64,000 bases of DNA from Paraburkholderia acidipaludis NBRC 101816 (GTDB lineage Bacteria; Pseudomonadota; Gammaproteobacteria; Burkholderiales; Burkholderiaceae), in contig NZ_BAXZ01000002.1 in assembly GCF_000684975.1 (NCBI RefSeq), positions 1-64,000 of the forward strand. The letters are read 5' to 3'. A program made the position numbers and the translations under genes. Positions 38,514 through 48,135 of this stretch are shown piece after piece; the first letter of the stretch is position 1, and each line of letters begins with the position of its first letter. The notes under the pieces are model-generated. The model saw nothing but the letters and a program-made list of their open reading frames with translations, made no database searches and had not been told where the DNA came from.

Positions 38514-38610
38514 GCGGCGGCAAAGGCAGGAAATTCCGACTTCCGGCTGTAGTTTTTGCGATGTGTCCGATTCCAGCCCCATGGTCCTCGCATCGTTGAT
38601 TCTTTCGTAA

Positions 38611-41600
38611 ATGTGGCGCGAGTCACTGTATGGCGGACACATGCACATGGAATTTCTTGGTCCGGAACAAACGCCGGAGAATCAGTATGAAGCTGCTCAG
38701 CGCTTCGTGCGCTGGCTCGAGAATGACGTTCTCGCGGAGGCACGTGGCGATCGGGAACAGGCTTCTCCAGTAGACCCAACGGGGCGCTACTGGCTCGGAC
38801 GACTCGGACCAAAAGATTTCGTTACTCGACCTGACGAGCGCGGGGACCGTCTTGAGCCATGTGCAATTGGCCTGCGACTTCGACCTGCACAAGCAGGTCC
38901 TTGGGCGTTCACGGTATCAGTGCGCTTCTGTCTTTGGAGGAGACGAAGATCGACTGACGAAAGTGGTCTGCGTTGGGCATACGATAAAAGCCCCTTTGTA
39001 GAGGTTCAAACGCCGGTCATTGTTCGGGAGGCCGCGGGAGACCAGACATTCGGTCAGTCGTTGCTTAACGAGGCGCTGGGTGCGTTGAACGCAACGGGTT
39101 TGTCCGCAAGCATACGTGTTCGGATGACCGGACGAAGCGCATCGGCACGCGCGATTGAAGTGACGCTTGTCAACGACAGCGTTGAGAATCCGGAATTATC
39201 TGACGGCCGCTTTTTTGAGGCTTCGCTATCGGTAAGTGGATTCGACCGGATTCCGTTCGAACTTGAAAGTCTCCCCGACAGTTTCCGGTTTGACCGAAAG
39301 GTGCAGGCGTACGGGGTAAATTGCGGTATCGAGATCGACGGCGATATCGTGCGCACAAGCGACGGGCCAAACGCGACGCGGTATCGTCCGGACTTCTGGG
39401 CATCGTTGGGCAGAGCGACGGACTTGACTTTCAATACGCTCGCACAAGATTCGTGCGACAGTGCATTCAGGCTCTTGCAACGGTTCGAGAGCTGGGCATC
39501 GGAAGTGTGGTCGGAACAGACGCTCGCACAACGTGCAAAGGGCGAGCAGTGGTCCGAAGGCATGCGCAAGGAGGCTGCCGATGCGCGTTTGGAGTTTCAG
39601 GGCGAACTGGAGCGCATCCGGCGTGGAACGGAGCTTCTTCGCGCAAATGCTGAATTGCGCCGCGCCTTTCAGCTCATGAACCGATCGATGGGTCTTTCGG
39701 CGCGCGGACGGTATCAAGAATGGAGACCGTTCCAGTTTGCCTTCCTACTGGCTAACCTCGAGTGTCTGGTTGACCCAGCCATCGAGAGTGACATTGTCGA
39801 CATAGTCTGGTTCGCGACGGGTGGCGGCAAGACCGAAACCTACCTTGGTCTCATTGTGACCGCCGCGTTTCTTGATCGCATGCGCGGCAAGATTTCCGGT
39901 GTGACGGCATGGTCGCGGTTCCCGTTGCGAATGCTGTCGCTCCAGCAGACGCAGCGATTTGCAAACGCGCTCGCTGCTGCTGAAGTCGTAAGACGCCAAC
40001 AGAAGATCGAAGGGGACGAGTTCTCACTAGGCTTCCTTGTGGGGGGCACATCGACACCGAATCGCATCAAGAAGGAAAGTGCCAAGGCACATGAGGATGC
40101 GGACGCGATTGCAGAGATGGACAATCCTTTCCAGCTCCTTGACCAGTGTCCATTCTGTCGCGAAAAAAGCGTCTCGACGCAATTTGATCGGGCAAGCTGG
40201 CGGTTGACCCATACCTGCGATAACGTGGATTGCCAAAGCGTTGGGGCACCCTTGCCGATATACGTTGTTGATGACGAAATCTGGCGTTTCCTGCCCACCG
40301 TTGTGATTGGAACACTGGACAAGGCCGCCAACATTTCCCGCCAGACTGGCATGCGAGGCTTGGTGGGAAGCCCGAAAGGCTTATGCAACAGCCACAGGCA
40401 CGGTTATACCTACGCACCGCGCTCGGTTTTTCCCAACGGCTGCCTTGTGCCCGATTGCCGCGGAGGGCATCCTGCGCCACTGCCCATGGCAGAGCACTAC
40501 TACGCCCCGACATTTCGCCTCCAGGACGAATTGCACCTTTTGCGAGACAGTCTCGGGGCTGTCGACGCACACTATGAATGCGTCATGGATGAAATCCAGA
40601 GGGAAATCTCGGGCAGCAGGCCAAAGATACTTGCCTCGTCTGCGACGTTGTCAGGGTACGCCAAGCAGGTCGACGTGCTTTACCGGCGCGAAGCTCGCGT
40701 GTTTCCGCAGCAGCCGCCCGTAGATGGCAAGGGGTTCTGGGCGACCGATTCTGAAAATCTGATGCGTCGCTATGTGGCCTTGGCACCGCGTCGTCTTACA
40801 GTCGAGTTCGTCATCGACCGGCTGGTTGTCACTCTGCAATCGGCGATCCGCAACCTGCTTCAGCATCCGGATGCAATATGCGCACAGCTGCGCATCGATC
40901 CCTCGTATGCGTCCATGCTCGTGCAGTTGTACGGTACCAACGTTGTCTATGGCAATACGTTGCAGGACATCGACGCGGTGGTGCGTTCTTCGGAGACGCA
41001 GTATGCCGAACTGCAGCCGTCCGTCAACGTTGAGACGCTCACCGGCCGGACCGATTTTGACCACGTTCGTAGAACGCTCGCCCGTCTGGAGTCGCCCGAA
41101 GCCGATTTCGCGAACCGAGTGCACTTGATTGCTGCGTCGTCCATGATGTCCCATGGCGTGGATATCGACAGGTTGAATGTGATGATCATGCTGGCGGCTC
41201 CATTAGGGGTTGCTGAATTCATCCAGGCGACTGCGCGTGTCGGGCGCCGGTGGCCAGCTCTGGTACTGGTCATTCCGAAAATGAGTCGCGAACGGGATGC
41301 TAGTGTGTATCGTGCCTTTCCCGAATTTGTCACGCACGGTGACCGGTTCGTGGAGCCCATTCCGATTACTCGGAAGAGTCGACGAGTGCTCGATCGAACA
41401 ATCTCGGGGCTCGAACTGGCGCGAGTAACGATGATTCACGAGCCACAATCCCCTACCGCCCTCACAACGATCCGGGCCTTGAATCGTTTTGTCCGGGAGA
41501 ATCCGGAGCTACTGTCCGACGACGAGATGGCTATCGCGTCCGCCCTCGGGCTGTCGCCTGAAGATGAGTTTATGCGTGAACAGCTAGCGAGGTGGTTCGA

Positions 41601-41736
41601 AGGATTCTCGCGTAACCTTACTGAGCCTCCGAGTGATTCGAAGTTCCTGTCCGACCTTTCTCCTACTGGCGATCCAATGACATCTTTGCGCGACGTGGAA
41701 GAACAGGTGCCAGTCAAGGGGGACAGTACAAAATGA
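38611..41736 (+). CDS. drmA: DrmA-like SF2 helicase
   Basis: This is a large helicase of about 1,040 residues resembling DISARM DrmA. Walker A is ATGGGKT (402-408). The DEAH-type box is QDELHLLRDSLG (D639, E640, H642), a form I associate with DrmA. 'SSATLSGYAKQV' is motif III. The C-terminal RecA lobe has 'SSMMSHGVDIDRLNVMIM' and 'EFIQATARVGR'. A zinc-like C-x2-C cluster sits near residues 512-545. ATGs at 38641 and 38647 are alternative starts. Its stop overlaps drmB (ATGA). Confidence 0.85.
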   Translation: MWRESLYGGHMHMEFLGPEQTPENQYEAAQRFVRWLENDVLAEARGDREQASPVDPTGRYWLGRLGPKDFVTRPDERGDRLEPCAIGLRLRPAQAGPWAFTVSVRFCLWRRRRSTDESGLRWAYDKSPFVEVQTPVIVREAAGDQTFGQSLLNEALGALNATGLSASIRVRMTGRSASARAIEVTLVNDSVENPELSDGRFFEASLSVSGFDRIPFELESLPDSFRFDRKVQAYGVNCGIEIDGDIVRTSDGPNATRYRPDFWASLGRATDLTFNTLAQDSCDSAFRLLQRFESWASEVWSEQTLAQRAKGEQWSEGMRKEAADARLEFQGELERIRRGTELLRANAELRRAFQLMNRSMGLSARGRYQEWRPFQFAFLLANLECLVDPAIESDIVDIVWFATGGGKTETYLGLIVTAAFLDRMRGKISGVTAWSRFPLRMLSLQQTQRFANALAAAEVVRRQQKIEGDEFSLGFLVGGTSTPNRIKKESAKAHEDADAIAEMDNPFQLLDQCPFCREKSVSTQFDRASWRLTHTCDNVDCQSVGAPLPIYVVDDEIWRFLPTVVIGTLDKAANISRQTGMRGLVGSPKGLCNSHRHGYTYAPRSVFPNGCLVPDCRGGHPAPLPMAEHYYAPTFRLQDELHLLRDSLGAVDAHYECVMDEIQREISGSRPKILASSATLSGYAKQVDVLYRREARVFPQQPPVDGKGFWATDSENLMRRYVALAPRRLTVEFVIDRLVVTLQSAIRNLLQHPDAICAQLRIDPSYASMLVQLYGTNVVYGNTLQDIDAVVRSSETQYAELQPSVNVETLTGRTDFDHVRRTLARLESPEADFANRVHLIAASSMMSHGVDIDRLNVMIMLAAPLGVAEFIQATARVGRRWPALVLVIPKMSRERDASVYRAFPEFVTHGDRFVEPIPITRKSRRVLDRTISGLELARVTMIHEPQSPTALTTIRALNRFVRENPELLSDDEMAIASALGLSPEDEFMREQLARWFEGFSRNLTEPPSDSKFLSDLSPTGDPMTSLRDVEEQVPVKGDSTK

Positions 41737-43448
41737 GAGAGTACAGAAGCGGTTCACAAATCCTGTTCGGACACCTCCCTGAGCAGACGGTCGATGCTGA
41801 CGGCCGTATCTGGAAAGTAAAACGCTGGAACGATCCTAGGGTGGAATCTGCGATAGACGTGAGCGCACTGCGCGAGGAACTCGTCCGGGCGGCATATCCA
41901 TGGAAAGAGCACGAGCAGGACGGTGGTTTCGTCGATGACCTTTATGCGCAGCGTTCCGTCCGAGTGCGTTCGCTTAATACCGAAGAAGGGGTCTGGTGTG
42001 AGCCGTTCCCACGGCTTTACCTTTGTCAGGCATGCAGAAGACTACATGATGAACCGATGGGGCGTTGCCAATGTGGCTCACAGCGCTCTAGAGGACAACT
42101 GCCGTTCGTGGGCTTTCATGATCTGTGTGGCGCAATCAAGACGCCCTACGTTGCGAAGTGCCGCACGCACGGTCAACGAGCGGTTCGATTTCCGGGCACG
42201 GCGTCCGCGGCAGAACTGGTCTTTTACTGCCCGGTCTGTAACGTAATCATCCAGCAAGGATTCGCTGCGGCGTGTGATTGTGATCAGGGCGGAAGGCTAT
42301 CGTTCACGGTGCATCGCTCAGGCGCGGTCTTCAAGCCTCGTGGTATTAGTATGATCAACCCGCCGCGGCGGGAAATCCTCAATACGATCGAACAGGCTGG
42401 TGGCGGGGAACGCGCGCTCCAATGGGTGCTAGACGGAATGAAAGGTAGCCGCGTCACAGACTCGGCTCCCGCCCGCAGCCCGGAATCGGTGCGCAAGATG
42501 CTTGAAGATCGGGGCTTCGATGCGGCGACAATCGACGCGATGCTCGCCGCCATGACACCGTCACAGGGAATAGGCGGGTCCGGCTCGCTGGTCATCGATC
42601 CGCAGTTGCGCGCCGATGCAGAAAGACAGGCAAAACAGATCGCACTGGCAACGTATGAAAGTCGTGTGACACTCACGGACCTGCGTGAACGTGCGCAGAA
42701 TCCCGCGTTGAGACACCTGTACGAACATGAATACCCGCGAGCGCTTGCCCGGGCGGGGTTGGAACGTGTCGAGCTCATCGATCGCTTTCCCGTCCTGACT
42801 GCCCAGTTCGGATATACACGAGGACCGGCAACACCAGGTGACAGCCGGCTTCGAACTTATCGCGATTCAAACGGGGACTATTCCATCTACGGTGAGCTGA
42901 TCCAGACCGAAGCCTTGCTGCTCCGATTGAGACCGGAGATGATTCGGCGGTGGTTGATCGATAGTGGCGAGCAGATAAACGCGGAAGCGGGAAGCATTGG
43001 CGCGGCGCACGCGATCCTTGGTGCGATGGCACCCATTGATCAACCGAATGAAGTCACGCGAAAGGTCACCGAACTGGTTCACTCGTTCTCGCACGCACTG
43101 ATAAAACGCGCTGCAGTGTACGCAGGTATCGAGCGTAGTGCGCTGTCCGAGTTGATTCTGCCGACGGCGTTCTCGTTTTTTGTCTATGCGACGGCAAGAG
43201 GAAGCTTTGTGCTTGGGGGGCTGCAGGCACTTCTGGAGTCGGAGCTTCATATGTTGCTGGATACGCTGGTGGACGACGAACATCGTTGCGCGCTCGATCC
43301 GGGATGCGAAGACACCGGTGCAGCGTGCGCCGTATGTCTGCATCTCGGCGAGCCGTCCTGTTCCATGTTCAACACGGCGCTGAGTCGTAAGGCATTGGCC
43401 GGGGGGCAAGGCTATTTTGACGTTAGTTCTGCATCGGAAGCCAGTTAA
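41733..43448 (+). CDS. drmB: DrmB-like DUF1998 protein
   Basis: This 571-residue protein has two N-terminal zinc-ribbon-like segments ('CQACRRLHDEPMGRCQC' and 'FYCPVCNVIIQQGFAAACDC') and a C-terminal DUF1998 region running from 'VHSFSHALIKRAAVYAGIE' to the cysteine-rich 'CEDTGAACAVCLHLGEPSC'. DISARM DrmB carries DUF1998 and acts with the DrmA helicase. It is coupled to drmA by a 4-bp overlap. No phospholipase-D gene (drmC) follows; the next gene converges on it with a 26-bp 3' overlap. Confidence 0.85.
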   Translation: MREYRSGSQILFGHLPEQTVDADGRIWKVKRWNDPRVESAIDVSALREELVRAAYPWKEHEQDGGFVDDLYAQRSVRVRSLNTEEGVWCEPFPRLYLCQACRRLHDEPMGRCQCGSQRSRGQLPFVGFHDLCGAIKTPYVAKCRTHGQRAVRFPGTASAAELVFYCPVCNVIIQQGFAAACDCDQGGRLSFTVHRSGAVFKPRGISMINPPRREILNTIEQAGGGERALQWVLDGMKGSRVTDSAPARSPESVRKMLEDRGFDAATIDAMLAAMTPSQGIGGSGSLVIDPQLRADAERQAKQIALATYESRVTLTDLRERAQNPALRHLYEHEYPRALARAGLERVELIDRFPVLTAQFGYTRGPATPGDSRLRTYRDSNGDYSIYGELIQTEALLLRLRPEMIRRWLIDSGEQINAEAGSIGAAHAILGAMAPIDQPNEVTRKVTELVHSFSHALIKRAAVYAGIERSALSELILPTAFSFFVYATARGSFVLGGLQALLESELHMLLDTLVDDEHRCALDPGCEDTGAACAVCLHLGEPSCSMFNTALSRKALAGGQGYFDVSSASEAS

Positions 43449-45036
43449 GATATTCACGGTCAATGTCCGTACCAACCACGACCAGCATTGATCGCGCGCG
43501 ACTCATACCGACATAAGCTCCCACACGGTCGTCCGCGAGTCTGACCGATGACAGTGCGAGAACAACAGCTTGCGACTCCAATCCCTTAAACCTTGAGATT
43601 GTCTCGGTGGCAATGCCGCGAGCGCCCCATTGCCCAAGCGACACACCCGCGACCGAATGCTCACGCAATCGGCTAACCAGAGTTGCTGAACCGCATAGAA
43701 CTACGATATTGCGCGAATCGAACCCCTCTTCAAGCAGCAGTTCGATCGCCGCTATGACGTCTCCTTCACGTGGTTCATCGTCAGAAATCCGCCAGACCGG
43801 AGGGGGGCCTTGAATGCCTCGCGTAGGCGACGTCATCTTCACCGCTGCCGCGACCCGCGCGGCGATCGGTTGCGTATTACGCATATTGCGCCTCAGCTCC
43901 CACACGAACTCACCATGAAACCCTTCGCGCCAGTCGCGCCTCCAGATATCTTGCAGAGAATCTGCGAAATTGAAGAAAGGCGCGTCCTTCTGTGCACCCG
44001 TCAGGCATCGAAGGGCATCGAGCCAAAGAGGCGCGAAATCCTGTCCTTCATCAACAACGATCGCGTCATAGGATGTACCGTTAATGGCGCAGGCTTCAAT
44101 CAGCAATTCCGGCGCGCCATTCTCCCACCAGTCGCGCGATCGATCGGCAGGAATCTTTAGCTTCGCGCGGCGAGCTTCCTGCAGGCACAGCGCGTGAAAT
44201 GTGGATGTCGTCAGCGTCTGTGTGTTGCCCACGCGTACTGATAAATCGCAGCCAAGCAGTTCGTTATAGCAAACCAGCAGGGTCCGAAAACCATCCCTAG
44301 TTAGCTGTTGAGCTCTTGCTACGGCGAGCACCGTCTTTCCCGTGCCTGCTCCGCCGAGAATCAGACCTCCGCGGTTTGCCCGAAGCCCAGCAAATACCTC
44401 AACCTGCTCAGCCGTCAACACAGTAAGCTCAGCTTCAGCGTCAGTACTCTTGCCTGCTAGCTTCGGTGAAATTAAGACGGTTGGTGCAAGTAACGAGACA
44501 ATTTTTTCCACCTCGGTTGAGGTCATGCTCGAGGTAAGCTGCCAATAGTCGAAGCACCGGACAATCGAGTGCTCCACGTTGTCCAACTCACGTTTCGCTA
44601 GACTAATTTGCTCTGCTCCTGCAGGGCCGATGAGTGGCAGCTTTTCCATGTGCGGAAACACCACCGCGTGACCGATTCGGGACTTCGCTCCCAATCCATG
44701 GTCACTCAACCAGCCGACCAGTGCGTGCTTGGAAGCGACAGCCTGTTCAAATGGATTCCTAATCGCAAATCGACGTCGGTGGCGGTCTGTCGTAAACCAC
44801 CGACCCGAATCGATTTCGATTCCACCTCCTTTCACTTCGACTACCAGGATGCCCCTTTTCGGATGCACCAGAATGAAATCTGCTTCCCCGTCGCCTTGCC
44901 TGCCTCCCCGCTTCGATTGCCAGCTCACATGGTGTAGGACGGTCCAGTCGTCGGGAAGCCGATGAAGAGCGGCAGCTACCCGCTTCTCAGAATCCTCCGT
45001 CGGCTCGTCTGTTCCCAAGCCAATGTATCGTGCCAT
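43423..45036 (-). CDS. NERD nuclease / UvrD-type helicase fusion
   Basis: This is a 537-residue two-domain protein. The N-terminal NERD domain has 'GEADFILVHPKRGILVVEVKGG' split over residues 50-71, with probable nuclease residues D53, E67 and K69. The C-terminal SF1 helicase has Walker A GGAGTGKT (228-235), Walker B 'VVDEGQDF' and the late motif 'AYVGMSRARSMLVVVG'. Such fusions occur in defence islands. It starts one base after the stop of the sigma-factor gene, so the two form an operon. Confidence 0.88.
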   Translation of the reverse strand: MARYIGLGTDEPTEDSEKRVAAALHRLPDDWTVLHHVSWQSKRGGRQGDGEADFILVHPKRGILVVEVKGGGIEIDSGRWFTTDRHRRRFAIRNPFEQAVASKHALVGWLSDHGLGAKSRIGHAVVFPHMEKLPLIGPAGAEQISLAKRELDNVEHSIVRCFDYWQLTSSMTSTEVEKIVSLLAPTVLISPKLAGKSTDAEAELTVLTAEQVEVFAGLRANRGGLILGGAGTGKTVLAVARAQQLTRDGFRTLLVCYNELLGCDLSVRVGNTQTLTTSTFHALCLQEARRAKLKIPADRSRDWWENGAPELLIEACAINGTSYDAIVVDEGQDFAPLWLDALRCLTGAQKDAPFFNFADSLQDIWRRDWREGFHGEFVWELRRNMRNTQPIAARVAAAVKMTSPTRGIQGPPPVWRISDDEPREGDVIAAIELLLEEGFDSRNIVVLCGSATLVSRLREHSVAGVSLGQWGARGIATETISRFKGLESQAVVLALSSVRLADDRVGAYVGMSRARSMLVVVGTDIDREYLNWLPMQN

Positions 45037-45037
45037 T

Positions 45038-46231
45038 TTAGTTATCCAGAAAATCGCTCAATCTGTCCTTGCGCGATGGCAACTGAAGTTTCTCCAGCGC
45101 CTTTGCTTCAATCTGTCTGATCCGCTCCCGCGTGAGGTCATATTGCTGTCCAAGTTCCTCGAGAGTGTATGGCTCATCATTATCCATACCGAGCCGCATT
45201 TTGATTATGTGCTCCTCACGGGGTTGCAAAGTTGAGAGTACTTCGCGGCACCGCTCACGCAGTTGGCGCTGTACAATCAAGTCGAACGGTGTTTTTGCTG
45301 TGTCTGGGACCAAATTCAACAAAGCCTCATCTTCTGACACTAACGCATCGGCTTGTGCGCAATCCGTTACTTGAACCATCCATAAAAGTTTGGCTAAGCG
45401 TTCAGTTTCGATCCCTGTCGCGGCTGCCAGTTCGTCTGTAGTCGGAACCCGACCGCGCAACTGCTTGAGCTTTGAGGCGGCTCTTTTGATTCGGAGCATC
45501 TTATCCACCACATGGACCGGGAGCCGTATCGTCCGATCAAGGTCCGCAATGGCGCGACGGATTCGCTGCTCGATCCACCATGTAGCATATGTTTTAAACC
45601 GGAAGCCTCGCTCGGGGTCGAAAAGGTTGGCTGCATGAAGAAGTCCAATAAAGCCCTCTTGCTCGATGTCCTCTTGCAATAGATGACGGTGTTCACCAAA
45701 GCGCCGTGCGATTTGCTGCACATACCGGCTGTTGGTGACGAGGAGCGTGGCCCGCGCTTGTTGCGCTTCATTGCGAATGCGCTCGACGTAGGCTTGGTCC
45801 AGCCCATCCAAATCTTGAGGGAGGCGAAGGGATAGCTGAATCCGTCGGCCGAGATTTCTTTCCTCGGCTTCGTTCAGGTAACGGCGTGCTTGTGCACGGG
45901 AGTCGTTGTGAGATTCGTCCTCGTCTTCGTCATCCTCGAGAATCTTATAGCCGGTACGAATGAGTCTCTCCTCAACTGCCATGCACTCGGCGATAGACAA
46001 TCGCTTGCGTAGATAGGAGCGGTTGATGTCTGAGCGTTGTAAATAGCCGTCGCCACGCTGAGCATCGGCCGAAAGCGACTTGACTACCTTGTCGACGACT
46101 TCTGGGCGCACGGCATCGATGCCTTCTGCCGCGTCAGGGGCGTCAGTTGACACGAAATCAGGCAGGTCATCGTGTCGCTCGTCGTATGACTCGCCACCGA
46201 ACTCGTCATTCTCTGTGCTGCGGCTTGTCAC
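45038..46231 (-). CDS. Accessory sigma-70-family RNA polymerase sigma factor
   Basis: This is a 397-residue sigma factor. Region 2 includes 'DPERGFRFKTYATWWIEQRIRRAI', region 3 follows, and region 4 has the HTH 'YTLEELGQQYDLTRERIRQIEAKALEKL'. An N-terminal segment ('VDKVVKSLSADAQRGDGYL...YLRKRLS' to 'LEDDEDED') resembles region 1.1 of primary sigma factors. The GTG at 46231 has GAAGGCGG upstream. It is encoded within the island and directly coupled to the NERD-helicase gene, which is unusual for a housekeeping factor. Its promoter targets are unknown. Confidence 0.85.
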   Translation of the reverse strand: MTSRSTENDEFGGESYDERHDDLPDFVSTDAPDAAEGIDAVRPEVVDKVVKSLSADAQRGDGYLQRSDINRSYLRKRLSIAECMAVEERLIRTGYKILEDDEDEDESHNDSRAQARRYLNEAEERNLGRRIQLSLRLPQDLDGLDQAYVERIRNEAQQARATLLVTNSRYVQQIARRFGEHRHLLQEDIEQEGFIGLLHAANLFDPERGFRFKTYATWWIEQRIRRAIADLDRTIRLPVHVVDKMLRIKRAASKLKQLRGRVPTTDELAAATGIETERLAKLLWMVQVTDCAQADALVSEDEALLNLVPDTAKTPFDLIVQRQLRERCREVLSTLQPREEHIIKMRLGMDNDEPYTLEELGQQYDLTRERIRQIEAKALEKLQLPSRKDRLSDFLDN

Positions 46232-47727
46232 AATCCGCCTTCCCCGAAGCTCACGCCCCTGATGCAAGTGATCAGTTAAGCACGACTGTATTTCAGTTCC
46301 GGCAAGAGAGCGATGCCAGCTCGGTACGCCGGATCAGATTGTCGATTTATTGATGGATTATCTTACCAATGATTGGCCTAAGTATATCTGTCCCGAATCC
46401 AGAATTCTGCAGGCCTGGTCGATCAGTGATCGTTTACTTATTAGTGACCTAAGGCCACGACCTCGAATTCTATGCATTTTGCATATGTTACACTGCTGGA
46501 ATTCCGACTCACCAAAACCTCCGCTTCGTTCTCGTCAGCTCCCGCAACCACTCTCGCGAAATCTTTGAGAACGTTTGCCCGTGGTTCGCCAGATTTTCAC
46601 GCCGGCGATGCATTCGTAGTGACTGACGCTTTTGGCTTCGTCGGACTGTTTTGCGTTCGCGGCAAAATACGACGCGGTCGGGGTGAACGAAGTCGGCTTG
46701 GCCGCGCCTGCAATAGTCACTCGCTCTGGATAGGCGCGCGCGGTGTCCTGAGGCGTTCAGCGCGATCATTCGCCGATATCGATCCTACGCTCGCGGTGGA
46801 TACGAACGGCAACCGGCCGCGGCGCAGCTATCTGGACGACTCGCAACATGCAGCGGGGATTGCCACGCGTCGCGTCACGGCAATTGTATTCGCCGGCGTC
46901 GCGCCGACGCTCAAACCAAACCGAGGAAGCTCGCGAACTGTACTCCGGCCGAATCGCCTCTGGGATTTCCACCGCGCATAGGCAGTGAAGGAGCCGATGC
47001 TTTCCCTCGCGCGGCAGCCGACATTTGGCGGATGGCCGAAGCGTCCATGTAACATTCGTCGCCGATCGTCATGTTGAATCGGATCTACGCAACAGTGCCG
47101 CTGTTGCCTACGTTCGGCACATCCCTGTAGCAGACTTCAAGGGTCTCGTGATCAACGACGCACCCAGGCTTTAGCAAATCTTGAAACGGCTGGAGAGCAC
47201 ATCTGGTGCTCAAAAGTACATTGTTGTTCCTCCCCCGTCACAGAGTCAGGTCGATGGAGCAACTTTCGCAGTTCAGGAAGCGCTTTAAGACGGACGAACA
47301 CGATTCGATGGATATCAGGCAACGCTGGAATTGGAATGGGTAACGTCGCCGAGATCGGCGACGCTGCCTAACCAGGAGTCTGGGCGCTTGCCATCGCTCC
47401 GGGGGCACACAGCTAGCAGTTCTCACCGCATCAAACGACGCTAACCATATTCATTGAAAAAAATCATAAAGCGTAGACCGTAATAGCGGTTCCAATTGCC
47501 CTGAAGCAGAGTCCATCGATTTATGGGCATAAATATTATTTTTCCGAGAGAATTGATTTAAGCAGGAGCAAAAAAATATTTTTAAATATATATAAATCAA
47601 ATACAAATCACAGATTTTCTGGGTTCTTATAAATTTTTCCGATTTCTTTCGCAATTTGCCACTCAGGAGTAGAGCGCAGTATGCTGGCGGGGACATTTCT
47701 CATCCGCAAACTGTTGTTGACTTGAAC
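46232..47727. other. Gene-poor, apparently decayed stretch of the island
   Basis: No confident gene is seen in about 1.5 kb. Short overlapping frames occur on both strands with no domain I recognise. A + strand frame from about 47043 to 47444 stays open except for two in-frame stops (47172-47174 and 47286-47288), which could be an old pseudogene. 47450-47660 is strikingly AT-rich. The sigma gene's promoter should lie near 46270-46460. The frame at 46472-46981 (169 codons) has no ribosome-binding site. Confidence 0.45.
47043..47444 (+). pseudogene. Possible pseudogene with two in-frame stops
   Basis: One frame reads through about 130 codons with stops at 47172-47174 and 47286-47288. Segments such as 'HVTFVADRHVESDLRNSA' and 'RFDGYQATLELEWV' look protein-like. 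Random sequence of this length would be expected to have about six stops, so the signal is weak but real enough to note. No family is recognised. Confidence 0.25.
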
Positions 47728-48135
47728 GTGACAGCTCTGGGCAATTTCGTACGCAATCGACGCAAGGAGCTTTGCCTCACACAGGTTGCGCTCGCGCTTC
47801 GTATGGGCGTAGATGACGCGTATATCAGCGCGGTCGAAACGGGCCGAAGGGTTCCCGACGGTAGTTCCTTCCGCGAGGCGCTGGGTAGAGCACTCGACCT
47901 GGACGAAGATGGATTGCGTCAGTTGGTTGACGCTTCGAGACGTTCGCAGCGTTACCTCCGCCTGCCCGAAGAACTATCGGAGCGCAAACACCAGTTGATT
48001 TCGGCGCTGGTTGAGGACGTGAGGCTAACTGAAATGGATCTGGAGACTATTGCGAGTGTGCACTCTGCGATAGCCCGCAATAGAAACATGGCCGCCCCGG
48101 TGGCGGCGCCTGATGTCGAAGGAGGGTCTATGTAA
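47728..48135 (+). CDS. XRE-family HTH regulator
   Basis: This is a 135-residue regulator. The HTH 'NFVRNRRKELCLTQVALALRMGVDDAYISAVETGRRVPD' (residues about 6-45) is a typical lambda-Cro type domain. The rest is helical and acidic. The GTG at 47728 is chosen to begin just before the HTH; longer starts back to 47656 are possible. It lies upstream of the tns operon on the same strand and is a candidate repressor of transposition genes through the palindrome at 48335-48361. Confidence 0.8.
   Translation: MTALGNFVRNRRKELCLTQVALALRMGVDDAYISAVETGRRVPDGSSFREALGRALDLDEDGLRQLVDASRRSQRYLRLPEELSERKHQLISALVEDVRLTEMDLETIASVHSAIARNRNMAAPVAAPDVEGGSM

Noticed and set aside
46472..46981. 169-codon + strand frame downstream of the sigma operon promoter
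   Set aside because: No ribosome-binding site and competing protein-like fragments on the other strand; more likely decayed DNA.
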